This document shows positions 19,573-28,528 of a stretch of 64,000 bases of DNA, in pieces; the first letter of the stretch is position 1, and every line of letters starts with the position of its first letter. Below the pieces are notes generated by a model, which was given only the letters and a program-made list of their open reading frames with translations, was not told the DNA's origin and did no database searches. Where the stretch lies: NCBI GenBank assembly GCA_013336525.1, contig JAAXTM010000003.1, positions 186,001-250,000 on the forward strand, given 5' to 3'. This DNA is from Geobacteraceae bacterium (GTDB taxonomy: Bacteria > Desulfobacterota > Desulfuromonadia > Geobacterales > Pseudopelobacteraceae). A program made the position numbers and the translations under genes.

Positions 19573-20939
19573 GTGTTAGTCAGCATATTCTGATCATAGA
19601 TGACGAAGAAAACATGCGCTACATGTTGTCAGTCATGCTGGCTCGTCAGGGATACTGTGTAGATAAAGCGGCTGATGGATCAGAGGGCCTAAGTTGTCTT
19701 ATGAACAACATATATGATTTTATCCTCTGTGATATACGGATGCCGGAAATGGATGGTAAAACTTTTCTGGTGAAGGCACTGGAAGAACATGTCGCTGCCC
19801 CGATCATTATGATGTCGGCCTATGGAACCGTTGAAGTTGCTGTCGAATGCATGAAACTGGGTGCCTATGATTTTATTTCGAAGCCGTTTAAAAAAGATGA
19901 AATAGTTATGGTGCTCAAAAAAGCCGAGGAGCGGGAGCGACTTAAAGAGGAAAACTGCCACCTGAGGGACGTTGCAACAGGGCAATTTTCCTATAGCGGA
20001 ATTCTTAGCCGCAATATCAGGATGCAGGAAATCTTCAGCCAGATCCGCAAGGTCGCTGATATGAAAACGGCAATACTGGTACTTGGTGAGTCAGGCAGCG
20101 GAAAAGAACTGGTTGCCCAAGCCATTCATGATAACGGCATCCGGTCACAAAAACCCTTTGTAGCGGTAAACTGCGGCGCAATACCGGAAAACCTCCTTGA
20201 AAGTGAATTGTTTGGCCATATCAAGGGTGCCTTTACCGATGCGTCGGGTGATAAAGCCGGACTTTTTGAACAGGCAGATGGTGGCACACTTTTTCTGGAT
20301 GAAATCGGCGAGATGCCGCTTGCTCTGCAGGTCAAACTGTTACGCGTTTTGCAAGAAGGTGAGATCAGAAGGGTAGGCGACGCCGTTACCAGGAAAGTCG
20401 ATGTAAGAGTGATATCTGCCACGTCACGTGATTTATCGGCTGATGTAGGGACCGGGCGTTTTCGTGAAGATTTGTACTTCCGGATAAATGTGTTTTGCCT
20501 GGAGTTGCCACCGCTTCGTGATCGAGTAGAGGATATTCCTGTACTGGTGGAACACTTTCTGAGGCGCTACGGGAGTGGTAATGATGCTCAAACGTTTCGT
20601 GTAGAACCGGATGCAATGCGCCGCCTGATGGCACATCGCTGGCCGGGCAACGTACGCGAACTTGAAAATGTCATCGAGCGTGCCTGCATTCTTTGTGAGG
20701 GCGGCCGCATTACCTCTGGCTGTCTGCCACCGTCGGTTTGTTTGCCTGATGATGGCTTTCAGGGAGAACTTGATGCCGATGAAAATCTTTCAATAAAAAA
20801 AGCTGAAGATATTATTGAGCGCGACCTGATTCGTAAAGCGCTTGTCAAAACATGTGGTAATCGTACTCAAGCTGCAAAAATACTGGAAATCAGTCATCGA
20901 TCACTGCTTTACAAAATCAAGGAATATGGCATAGAGTAA
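19569..20939 (+). CDS. Sigma-54-dependent response regulator (NtrC family)
   Basis: A 456-residue regulator: receiver domain (near 5-120; phospho-Asp in ILCDIRMPEMDG), AAA+ domain (Walker A GESGSGKEL; Walker B GGTLFLDEIGEM) and a C-terminal Fis-type HTH (NRTQAAKILEISHRSLLYKIKEY). The sigma-54 contact loop is GAFTDA rather than GAFTGA. GTG 19569 is chosen as start: GGGGAGG precedes it, it overlaps the kinase stop (GTGA), and the longer frame from 19530 would lie deep in the kinase gene. A sigma-54 promoter for the pilY1 operon lies 1 kb downstream and is a plausible target. Confidence 0.93.
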   Translation: MSVSQHILIIDDEENMRYMLSVMLARQGYCVDKAADGSEGLSCLMNNIYDFILCDIRMPEMDGKTFLVKALEEHVAAPIIMMSAYGTVEVAVECMKLGAYDFISKPFKKDEIVMVLKKAEERERLKEENCHLRDVATGQFSYSGILSRNIRMQEIFSQIRKVADMKTAILVLGESGSGKELVAQAIHDNGIRSQKPFVAVNCGAIPENLLESELFGHIKGAFTDASGDKAGLFEQADGGTLFLDEIGEMPLALQVKLLRVLQEGEIRRVGDAVTRKVDVRVISATSRDLSADVGTGRFREDLYFRINVFCLELPPLRDRVEDIPVLVEHFLRRYGSGNDAQTFRVEPDAMRRLMAHRWPGNVRELENVIERACILCEGGRITSGCLPPSVCLPDDGFQGELDADENLSIKKAEDIIERDLIRKALVKTCGNRTQAAKILEISHRSLLYKIKEYGIE

Positions 20940-20967
20940 TCAAAATTAAATCCTGAAAGGAATTTAC

Positions 20968-21753
20968 ATGCTGAAAGAATTATGTATTGCAGTAATGTTC
21001 ACAATTGTCCTTGTTTCCTCATCTTATGCCATGCAAAAGGAAGGTTGCGGCGGTGATTGCACTTCGTGCCACAAGCTGTCTGAAAAAGATGCCGGCGAAC
21101 TGCTCAAGAAGATCGGTGTTGACGTTAAGTCGGTCAAGCAGTCCCCCGCACATGGACTTTTCGAGCTTCTTGTAGAGAAAGATAGCAAACAGGGTGTCGT
21201 TTATATCGATTACGGCAAAAAACATCTTATTCAGGGTATGATCGTCAATATTGAAACAATGCAGCAGGTTTCGGCCCATGCTCAGGATCTGCCACAACCG
21301 AATCAGCCTACGTCCCTCGATGTCTCAAAAATACCGGTCGACAAAGCGGTGGTCATTGGTAATCCCAAAGGCTCTAAAAAAATCTATGTATTTACTGACC
21401 CTGATTGCCCCTACTGCCGAACAGGCCATGCTGAATTGAAAAAACTGGCAAAGATCGCTCCCGACGTCGCAATTCATGTCATGCTTTTGCCGCTGCCGAT
21501 GCACCCCGCTGCCTACGATAAATCGAGAGCTGTGCTTGAAACAAAAAGCATAGACCTTCTGGACAAGGCCTTTGAAGGCAAAGAGATGCCAAAGCCAGCC
21601 AAGGATAGCAGCAAAAATGCGATTGATGAGATCATAAAATTTGCTAATGATAATGGCATTAATGGAACTCCCACCATGGTTATGCCGGACGGTGCTATAC
21701 AAGTTGGCATGCGAGATGCGGAAACAATGAAGAAGATGCTGGAAGGGAAGTAG
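20968..21753 (+). CDS. DsbC/DsbG-like periplasmic thioredoxin-fold protein with a CxxCH motif
   Basis: A 261-residue exported protein (signal peptide near 1-21). The C-terminal thioredoxin fold carries CPYC in TDPDCPYCRTGH and a cis-Pro loop (GINGTPTMVMPDG), and the middle part resembles the DsbC dimerisation domain. Just after the signal peptide sits CTSCHK, a c-type haem motif, which is not a normal DsbC feature. A disulfide isomerase or cytochrome c maturation role is likely. An SD (AAAGGAA) precedes ATG 20968, and a strong terminator follows. Confidence 0.85.
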   Translation: MLKELCIAVMFTIVLVSSSYAMQKEGCGGDCTSCHKLSEKDAGELLKKIGVDVKSVKQSPAHGLFELLVEKDSKQGVVYIDYGKKHLIQGMIVNIETMQQVSAHAQDLPQPNQPTSLDVSKIPVDKAVVIGNPKGSKKIYVFTDPDCPYCRTGHAELKKLAKIAPDVAIHVMLLPLPMHPAAYDKSRAVLETKSIDLLDKAFEGKEMPKPAKDSSKNAIDEIIKFANDNGINGTPTMVMPDGAIQVGMRDAETMKKMLEGK

Positions 21754-21786
21754 ATCTCTTAATGCCGAAATTGAGTCACCTTTTAA

Positions 21787-21829
21787 CCCCTAGCTATGAA
21801 AACTTTGCATAGCTAGGGGCTTTTGTTTG
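21787..21829 (+). terminator. Rho-independent terminator
   Basis: A perfect 12-bp stem, CCCCTAGCTATG (21787-21798) with CATAGCTAGGGG (21808-21819), a 9-nt loop and then CTTTTGTTT. It closes the transcription unit ending with the DsbC-like gene. Confidence 0.9.
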
Positions 21830-21915
21830 TCCGCTTTATTGTATTTTTTGCATAGTTTAAGCTATTGGTTTGTAAAAGCGTTGATAATTCAAGCTTATAG
21901 ACGCTGTTTTGATTA

Positions 21916-21931
21916 TGGCACTCAAATTGCT
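21916..21931 (+). promoter_or_regulatory. Sigma-54 promoter (-24/-12) for the pilY1 operon
   Basis: TGGCAC-N5-TTGCT, an exact -24 element and the TTGC -12 element with correct GG-to-GC spacing of 12. It lies in the 402-bp gap between the terminator and the first gene of the minor-pilin operon. Transcription would start near 21942, leaving a leader of about 214 nt. Confidence 0.85.
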
Positions 21932-21968
21932 GATATTAGGTCGGAATAAATTAAGGTAGGTATTTTAA

Positions 21969-22025
21969 ATGCGACAATATTTAAAAAATGTTGGAAGACT
22001 GTCAAAAAGTAGAATTGATTGTTGA
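21969..22025 (+). CDS. Possible 18-codon leader ORF upstream of the pilY1 operon
   Basis: ATG 21969 to TGA 22025 encodes MRQYLKNVGRLSKSRIDC, a basic peptide. AAGG and TAGG lie 8-13 nt upstream, and the ORF would be the first one on the sigma-54 transcript. It might be a leader peptide or chance; there is no comparative evidence. G-rich sequence (GGGG-TTT-GGGG-TTGA-GG-TT-GG, 22027-22047) follows the stop directly. The rest of the leader to 22155 shows no recognised riboswitch. Confidence 0.25.
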   Translation: MRQYLKNVGRLSKSRIDC

Positions 22026-22155
22026 TGGGGTTTGGGGTTGAGGTTGGTTTGCAGGTATTGTATTTGTTACCTTTTATGTTGTCATAATACTGGATAAGTA
22101 TGGGCGGTGCCGGTTTTATGGGCTTGATAAAAAATAAGATTTGACGAGGTAATTT

Positions 22156-22455
22156 ATGAGGATTCTCAGACTATTATTTGTTGTGGTTGTCATGGCACTA
22201 AGCTCGTCTTTCGTCATGGGGGCAGGCAGTGTAAATGTTTTTAACGGTATGATTAGGAACATAAAAGGACCAGATATGGTGGTAATATTAAAAAACGGCT
22301 CTGAGAAACAGCTTAAAATTGATAAAGATACAAGAATATTTATAGGTAGTGAACGAAGTCCTTACTCCTTTATAAAACCGAACTCTATGGTTGAAGTGTC
22401 TATTAACAGCGATGGGAAATGCCTGCAAGTAGTTGTACAGGAGGGGCCAAAATGA
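22156..22455 (+). CDS. Small secreted protein, first gene of the pilY1 operon
   Basis: A 99-residue protein with a signal peptide (near 1-23) and a short all-beta domain (residues 28-95; VNVFNGMIRNI, MVVILKNGSEKQLKI, SMVEVSI) that resembles small OB-like DUF5666-type domains. I do not recognise a specific function. SD GAGG precedes the ATG, and its stop overlaps the pilY1 start (ATGA), so it is made with PilY1 and probably works at the envelope in pilus assembly or adhesion. Confidence 0.7.
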   Translation: MRILRLLFVVVVMALSSSFVMGAGSVNVFNGMIRNIKGPDMVVILKNGSEKQLKIDKDTRIFIGSERSPYSFIKPNSMVEVSINSDGKCLQVVVQEGPK

Positions 22456-25400
22456 AACGATCAATATTTTCAACAATTATATTCATTATAATTACGCTTG
22501 TACTGTCGCACAATTCTTTTGCCGACCCAGTATATCCTCCCTATAACAGAATCACCTCCATAACTCCCGCCCACGGGACTACAGGCCTATCTCTCGCTTT
22601 TAATGTTGAGATTGTTTTTGATAGAATTATAGATTCCAATACTATTACTAACAACATGAATAGAATTCAATTGTGCAAAAATGGATCCAACTGTAAAAAT
22701 GCTGACACGATAACATATAATACTACAACACAAAAAGCCGTTGCATCATTTAGTGGTCTTAGCAACAGCACAGAGTATGATGTTTTCCTTTCCAGGAGAA
22801 TAAATTTCTGGTCAACGCTTGCTAATGATTGGCGATCTTTAACTGATGGTACTGATTGGGATAACCAGCATAAGTTCACTACTATTTCTGATGCAGTTCC
22901 ACCAACAGCCCTTTTGATAAATCCCGCCTCTGGAGCTACAGGCATTGCCCGTACGACCACAATTAGCGCAACTTTTTCTGAGGAAATGGATACAAGCACC
23001 CTTACAAGTGCGAATTTTTATATTGATAACGGAGTTACCCCGGCGGCAGTAAACGGAATTACCTATGATACAACCACAAAAACGGTAACTTTTACTCCTT
23101 CCAGTCTGCTGAACTACAACACCCTCTACACAGCCACAATTACAACCGGTGTTAAAAGCACAGTCGGAGCTGGTGGTTTAAATATGGCTGCTAATAAGGT
23201 CTGGTCATTCAGAACCTTGTTGCCCGACACCACAAGGCCAACCGTTACCTCAATATCGCCGGCAGACGGCGCAACTGACGTACCGGTTGCAAGTACAATT
23301 ACCGCAACCTTTAGCGAGGCGATGACTCCGTCCTCTATTACAGCTGCCGGGGCGTTTACCCTTAACAATGGTATCACCGGCACCGTGTCGTACAATCCTG
23401 TCTCATGGGTTGCCACATTTACACCTAATGTTGCAACTCCCTTTTTGCTCAATACCCTTTATACTGCAACCATTACAACAGCAGTTACTGATGAGGCAGG
23501 CAACCAGATGCTTGCAAACAAAGTCTGGTCTTTCAGAACTACCGGTAACTTTACTGTAAACAATGTGCCGCTTAATAACTATTGTCAAATACCACCCTTT
23601 GTCACCAGTGGAGCTAATGCACTCAAGCCTAACGTACTGCTGATTGTAGATAACTCCGGTTCCATGTATGAATTTGCTTACAAAACCCCCGGTAAAGGGG
23701 GAGATACTTCTAATTATGACGAAAGTTACAATTCTAATACAAACTATTACGGATATTTTGATAGCACCAAGATGTATTCTTATGAAACATCCAACGGGCA
23801 TTTTTATGTTGATGGTGCAAAGGTCCTGGATAAGACATCATTTTGGTCGGGTAACTTGCTCAACTGGCTTACAATGCGCCGGGTAGATGTTGTTCGTAAA
23901 GTTCTTGTCGGTGGTAAAACCCAGCCACGTTCAGCTTCCGTGGCCAATTATCTTCTTGTGTCTGATGACCCGGACCGAGATTACTACAAGAAATATAATG
24001 GCGTTTATTACAAGATTAAAGATGATTTAAGGGTTTGTACGGGTTCTGGCTGCGGTACAGCTGCAAGCTCCTATAACATGAAAGTTTATGTGGGAGATCA
24101 GATGCCTCAGGAGGGACTGCTGCTAAAGATGCAGGATCGTATTAACTTTGGAATTATGAACTTTAACGAGGGGTACAGGTTCGAGGATGGTTATAATTCA
24201 GTCCGGGATGGTGGCCAAGTTACGGTGGACCTTGGGGCTACCGGAACCAACCTTATAACCCAGGTTGAAAATACTGATCCATCGACATGGACGCCGCTTG
24301 CAGAAACATTATACGAGGCCATACGTTACTTCCAGGCCACTGATAGTGCCTATAACGGAGGTACCTATTCCGGTAAGGATCCAATCACTGCAAACTGTAT
24401 GAAGAATTTCGTAATGATTTTAACTGATGGTGAGTCGACAAAAGACAGGAACCTGCCTGGTACCAAATGGACAGGTACGGATGCGGTCAGCAGTCCCTAC
24501 GGATTTAATGTTAAAACATTTATGGACAGGATAGCCACCAACGAAGGTGCAACAAGCAAGTGGGATGTTAATCTCAACAGCAGTACGGGAACCTGGTACC
24601 TGCCGGGTGTTGCGCTGTACTCCCACACAAAAGACCTGCGCAGTGCAACTGTAGGCAAAAGCAACCTTCCGGGCACCCAGAACCTTACCATTTATTCAGT
24701 GTTTGCCTTTGATGATAGTGCCGATGGAAAAAACCTGCTCAAGCTTACATCGAAGTATGGCGGTTTTGAAAACAGCGCAATGACCGAGACCAGTGTTCCC
24801 TCATCAGCTGCGCAGTGGGACGCCAACAACGATGGAATACCGGATACATACTTTGAAGCGAGTAGCGGAGATGCTTTGAAAAGCGAGCTTGAAAAAGCAT
24901 TTAACGACATTCTTTCGAAGGTTTCATCAGGTACTTCTGCTTCCATTGTCAATAACAGAGGTGAAAGTGGCGCAAATCTCTTTCAGGCGGTTTTTTATCC
25001 GAAGAAAAGTATCGGTGGTCGCGATTTGAACTGGATGGGAGAGTTGCAAAACATGTGGTATTATCTGGACCCCTATCTGGGCACCAGTTCTATCCGCGAA
25101 GATACCAATAATGATAAAAAACTGGATCTAAGGCTTGATTATAAAGTTAATGTTGATTATGACACCACTAAAAATCAGACCATTGCTAACTGGTATGAGG
25201 ATACAACTGGAAACGGCACTTTCACGTTAGTAGGCACAGGTAGTCCTGATAATATTCATGCCCTGTGGAAAGCCGGTGCGCTCCTGCATTACCGGGACCC
25301 CGCTACTCGTAAGATATACACAACACTTGGCAGTTATAACAGTGGTTATCTTAGCAACACAGTTCCTCTTGCATCCGGTGCAACGAGCGGCTTGACTTTA

Positions 25401-27635
25401 TTTGATACAACGCATGGAACAGATATTGTTTCTCTGGATTATGCAAAAGCAAATATTCCGAGTGCAAGCACATCGGCAAATAATTTGCTTAATGTTGATG
25501 CCCTTACGACTGCCAACAAGGTTATTGAATATATTCGCGGTGTTGATTATCTCAGCGACCCGCTTTACAGAAGCAGAACTGTTACTATAACCTATCCAAA
25601 CACTGCCGCGACACCCCTGAACACAACCATAACTGATAAAACATGGAAGCTGGGTGACATCGTGTCTTCAACGCCTCAGGCGCAGACATCCAAACAATTA
25701 CAGGCATATGACAGTTCTTATAAAGATAATAGTTACTCACTGTTTTATGGATCACTTGGTTATTCATCCAATAACATGGTTTATACTGGAGCGAATGATG
25801 GAATGCTGCATGCTTTCAGAGTAGGACAGGTAAGTAAAACCAATTATAATGCTGCAGTTCCCAACAGAATTGCAGAAATTAAAAACCTTGATAACACGTT
25901 GAACATCGGTGATGAAGAGTGGGCATTTATCCCGCAAAACGCCCTGCCATATCTGAAATACCTGCCGGACCCTACATATAATCATCTTTTTTATGTTAAC
26001 AACACGGTTGCTTTACTAGATGTGAGCATTAACAAGACAGCACTTGATACAACATGCACTCAAGCTGAATACTGGAAATGTAATAAGAAAACGACCTATT
26101 CAAATACGACCACTAAAACTTTGAATATTGACGAGACTAGCTGGCGTACCGTTCTTATTGGCGGTATGGGATTTGGAGGTTCAAGCCGTGACAAGAACGG
26201 TTATTGCAACAAAAGTGATGGCACAACGCCTACAAGTTCTGCACAGGAAACAAGATTGGATTGCGTTAAATCACCAATACCCGGTTCAGGCCTGTCATCA
26301 TTTTTTGCACTTGATGTAACTAGTCCCCAAACCCCAAAATTCATGTGGGAGTTCTCTGATGCTATATTGCCGGACGCTGACAAGGGTCTTGGCTATACAA
26401 CTTCCGGTCCGGCTATTGTTCGCATTAGCACAAAAAACCCACTGGCCGATAATTATGGTAGCGCAGACACAACCAAAAATGGACGCTGGTTTGCCGTATT
26501 TGCCACCGGGCCTTCAGGGCCGATTGATACCTCATCGCATCAGTTCATGGGACGTTCAGACAACGAACTTAAAGTATACGTTGTCGACATTCATCCCGAT
26601 ATGAGCGGAGGGTGGGTAAAAGGTACAAATTATTGGGTGCTCCCTTCTGGAATTGCAAATGCATTTGCCAGTGACTTGACTGATAGCGTTATTGATGTTG
26701 ATAGATGGAACTCATCATCTACAAGCTACTACAGTGATGACGCAGTTTATATCGGTTATACCAGGCCCAAAGCCAGCACTAATCCTGTTGAATGGGCTGA
26801 TGGTGGTGTGCTGCGGTTGTTGACAAATGATAGTCTCAACCCTTCAGACTGGTCACTTAGTACAATGATTGACGGAGTTGGTCCCGTAACGTCATCCCCA
26901 ACAAAACTTCAAGATCGAAAATCTGGAAAAACATGGGTATTTTTTGGAACCGGGCGCTATTTCTACAAGACAAGCAGTGGCACAGATGACCCGGATAATC
27001 AAAGATACATTATGGGCATTATGGATACCTGTTATGATGGCGTAGCAAATACTATGAACGCTGGGTATAAAAAGGTAAGTAATGTATGGACCAAGCAAGG
27101 TTGTGGAGTGACAGCTGCAGCTACTCTTGGGTTATCAGATCTTCAAAACCAGTCTTCAACAATAATATCTACCCTTCCATCTGCTAAAAAGGGGTGGTAC
27201 ATTGCACTAGACCCCTCAGGCGATTACGCCCTTGGTGCACAAATGACCACATCAGCTTATAAAGCTGAAAGGGTAGTTACCAATACAACCGCTGCCTTTA
27301 ACGGTGTGGTGTTCTTTACGAGCTTCTTGCCAACTGATGACATTTGCGGTTACGGCGGAAGTACACTTGTATGGGCCGTTGATTACTTGAACGGTGGCAC
27401 ACCTCCCGCATCTACAATGAAAGGCAAGCTGTTGGTTCAGTTGTCAGGTGGTGAGTTTGTAGCTATTGACCTTGCAACAGCATTCAAGGCAAATGGTGAT
27501 TCCACTCAGCAAACACACGGAGATCGTCGAATGAAAGCAAGTCTTGCTGGTCACGGAATTGCCGGTAGTCGGGGTGGCAGTTTGCAGAGTGCATCTCAAC
27601 CAATCCGCAAGATTCTCCACATCATGGAGAAATAA
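22452..27635 (+). CDS. pilY1: PilY1-type pilus tip adhesin with three SbsA/Big_5-like domains and a vWA-like region
   Basis: A 1727-residue secreted protein. After a signal peptide (1-24) come three repeats of the Big_5/SbsA Ig-like type (near 30-140, 142-255, 258-365; each opens with PADGAT or a like motif and ends WSFRT or KFTT), a vWA-like domain with the MIDAS start VDNSGSM near 396, and the C-terminal PilY1 beta-propeller (TGANDGMLHAF near 1112 onward). Two acidic loops, DANNDGIPD near 790 and DTNNDKKLD near 884, look like calcium sites. PilY1 primes minor-pilin assembly and mediates adhesion. ATG 22452 is chosen over the longer frame because AGGAGG precedes it. Confidence 0.92.
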   Translation: MKRSIFSTIIFIIITLVLSHNSFADPVYPPYNRITSITPAHGTTGLSLAFNVEIVFDRIIDSNTITNNMNRIQLCKNGSNCKNADTITYNTTTQKAVASFSGLSNSTEYDVFLSRRINFWSTLANDWRSLTDGTDWDNQHKFTTISDAVPPTALLINPASGATGIARTTTISATFSEEMDTSTLTSANFYIDNGVTPAAVNGITYDTTTKTVTFTPSSLLNYNTLYTATITTGVKSTVGAGGLNMAANKVWSFRTLLPDTTRPTVTSISPADGATDVPVASTITATFSEAMTPSSITAAGAFTLNNGITGTVSYNPVSWVATFTPNVATPFLLNTLYTATITTAVTDEAGNQMLANKVWSFRTTGNFTVNNVPLNNYCQIPPFVTSGANALKPNVLLIVDNSGSMYEFAYKTPGKGGDTSNYDESYNSNTNYYGYFDSTKMYSYETSNGHFYVDGAKVLDKTSFWSGNLLNWLTMRRVDVVRKVLVGGKTQPRSASVANYLLVSDDPDRDYYKKYNGVYYKIKDDLRVCTGSGCGTAASSYNMKVYVGDQMPQEGLLLKMQDRINFGIMNFNEGYRFEDGYNSVRDGGQVTVDLGATGTNLITQVENTDPSTWTPLAETLYEAIRYFQATDSAYNGGTYSGKDPITANCMKNFVMILTDGESTKDRNLPGTKWTGTDAVSSPYGFNVKTFMDRIATNEGATSKWDVNLNSSTGTWYLPGVALYSHTKDLRSATVGKSNLPGTQNLTIYSVFAFDDSADGKNLLKLTSKYGGFENSAMTETSVPSSAAQWDANNDGIPDTYFEASSGDALKSELEKAFNDILSKVSSGTSASIVNNRGESGANLFQAVFYPKKSIGGRDLNWMGELQNMWYYLDPYLGTSSIREDTNNDKKLDLRLDYKVNVDYDTTKNQTIANWYEDTTGNGTFTLVGTGSPDNIHALWKAGALLHYRDPATRKIYTTLGSYNSGYLSNTVPLASGATSGLTLFDTTHGTDIVSLDYAKANIPSASTSANNLLNVDALTTANKVIEYIRGVDYLSDPLYRSRTVTITYPNTAATPLNTTITDKTWKLGDIVSSTPQAQTSKQLQAYDSSYKDNSYSLFYGSLGYSSNNMVYTGANDGMLHAFRVGQVSKTNYNAAVPNRIAEIKNLDNTLNIGDEEWAFIPQNALPYLKYLPDPTYNHLFYVNNTVALLDVSINKTALDTTCTQAEYWKCNKKTTYSNTTTKTLNIDETSWRTVLIGGMGFGGSSRDKNGYCNKSDGTTPTSSAQETRLDCVKSPIPGSGLSSFFALDVTSPQTPKFMWEFSDAILPDADKGLGYTTSGPAIVRISTKNPLADNYGSADTTKNGRWFAVFATGPSGPIDTSSHQFMGRSDNELKVYVVDIHPDMSGGWVKGTNYWVLPSGIANAFASDLTDSVIDVDRWNSSSTSYYSDDAVYIGYTRPKASTNPVEWADGGVLRLLTNDSLNPSDWSLSTMIDGVGPVTSSPTKLQDRKSGKTWVFFGTGRYFYKTSSGTDDPDNQRYIMGIMDTCYDGVANTMNAGYKKVSNVWTKQGCGVTAAATLGLSDLQNQSSTIISTLPSAKKGWYIALDPSGDYALGAQMTTSAYKAERVVTNTTAAFNGVVFFTSFLPTDDICGYGGSTLVWAVDYLNGGTPPASTMKGKLLVQLSGGEFVAIDLATAFKANGDSTQQTHGDRRMKASLAGHGIAGSRGGSLQSASQPIRKILHIMEK

Positions 27636-27636
27636 T

Positions 27637-28122
27637 ATGAACAGTCGTGGTTTTTCTATAATAGAGTTGGTCGTAGTAATAGGGCTGTTAGCTATTATGC
27701 TGTCTCTGGCGACTCTTGACTTCGGTTCCTGGCAGCGCAAGTCAAGAGTTGAAAGGTATACCAAGGAGCTGTTTAGTGATATTCAGGATGCCAGAATGAA
27801 AGCAGCGTTTACCAAAAAGGTTCAACGCCTTGAATTTGGGGCACAACAGGTTGTCTTCAGAAGTTTTTCAAGTGAAGGAGATGTCGGAGGTACTATTGTA
27901 AAAACAAAAAATCTTCCACTTGCTTTTACCCGAAATACAGCTGACCTCATTGATTTTGATACAAGAGGGGTTCTGAGTAATCCAATTGTACAGGTCCTTT
28001 GCTTCACAACAACCGAGGATGCAGCATACGATGCTTTGATAATTACACCAGCCCTTACCAGCATGGGTAAGGTTACCAACCGGGGGAGTGCCTGTGCGCG
28101 GACCAATGTTACGCAAAAATAA
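27637..28122 (+). CDS. FimT/FimU-type minor prepilin
   Basis: A 161-residue prepilin with a short leader cut after Gly in MNSRG|FSIIELVVVIGLL; Glu5 of the mature protein is present. The rest is a small pseudopilin-like globular domain. ATG 27637 lies 1 bp after the pilY1 stop; the longer frame reaching back into pilY1 is not used. It is the first of four minor prepilins that should be processed by the PilD encoded at 17285. Confidence 0.88.
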   Translation: MNSRGFSIIELVVVIGLLAIMLSLATLDFGSWQRKSRVERYTKELFSDIQDARMKAAFTKKVQRLEFGAQQVVFRSFSSEGDVGGTIVKTKNLPLAFTRNTADLIDFDTRGVLSNPIVQVLCFTTTEDAAYDALIITPALTSMGKVTNRGSACARTNVTQK

Positions 28123-28528
28123 GGAAAATATAAATCAGAGTGGCTTCACACTTATTGAGGTAATGGTTTCTATTATTATTCTTATGGTGGGTCTCCTGGG
28201 GATGTTTCAGGCAGTAAATCTTGCCCTGGATAGAAATCTTGAGAATCAGCTTCGACAGAAAGGAATAGCTGTTGCTGAACAACAGCTGAACCAGCTTAAA
28301 GGGCGATCATTTAGTAATATCACAGGCAACACCAGCAGTTCAGTGCGGGTAACCAGCGGCTCAGTCTTCAAGAATATTTCTGTACAGAGGCAGATAGACG
28401 ACTTGGCAACTTCAGAGTCAAAGACAAAAAGGGTTTCTATCCGAGTATGGTGGAATTATCGTGGCAAGCCGTATGAACATCAAACCGTTTCTGGTATAGG
28501 AAGTACTGAACTTTCAACCGGCAATTAA
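28106..28528 (+). CDS. pilV: PilV-type minor prepilin
   Basis: A 140-residue prepilin with leader site NQSG|FTLIEVMVSIIILMVGLLG and Glu5. GMFQAVN and the following helix are typical of PilV/GspI-like proteins. The start is uncertain: ATG 28106 or GTG 28088 (both overlap the fimT-like gene), and neither has a strong SD, so coupling with the upstream gene is likely. Confidence 0.87.
   Translation: MLRKNKENINQSGFTLIEVMVSIIILMVGLLGMFQAVNLALDRNLENQLRQKGIAVAEQQLNQLKGRSFSNITGNTSSSVRVTSGSVFKNISVQRQIDDLATSESKTKRVSIRVWWNYRGKPYEHQTVSGIGSTELSTGN

Noticed and set aside
18076-20939. Naming the kinase and regulator pair PilS and PilR
   Set aside because: They lie near pilD and upstream of a pil operon, but the kinase has a two-helix periplasmic sensor with HAMP instead of the PilS six-helix input and no pilA is nearby.
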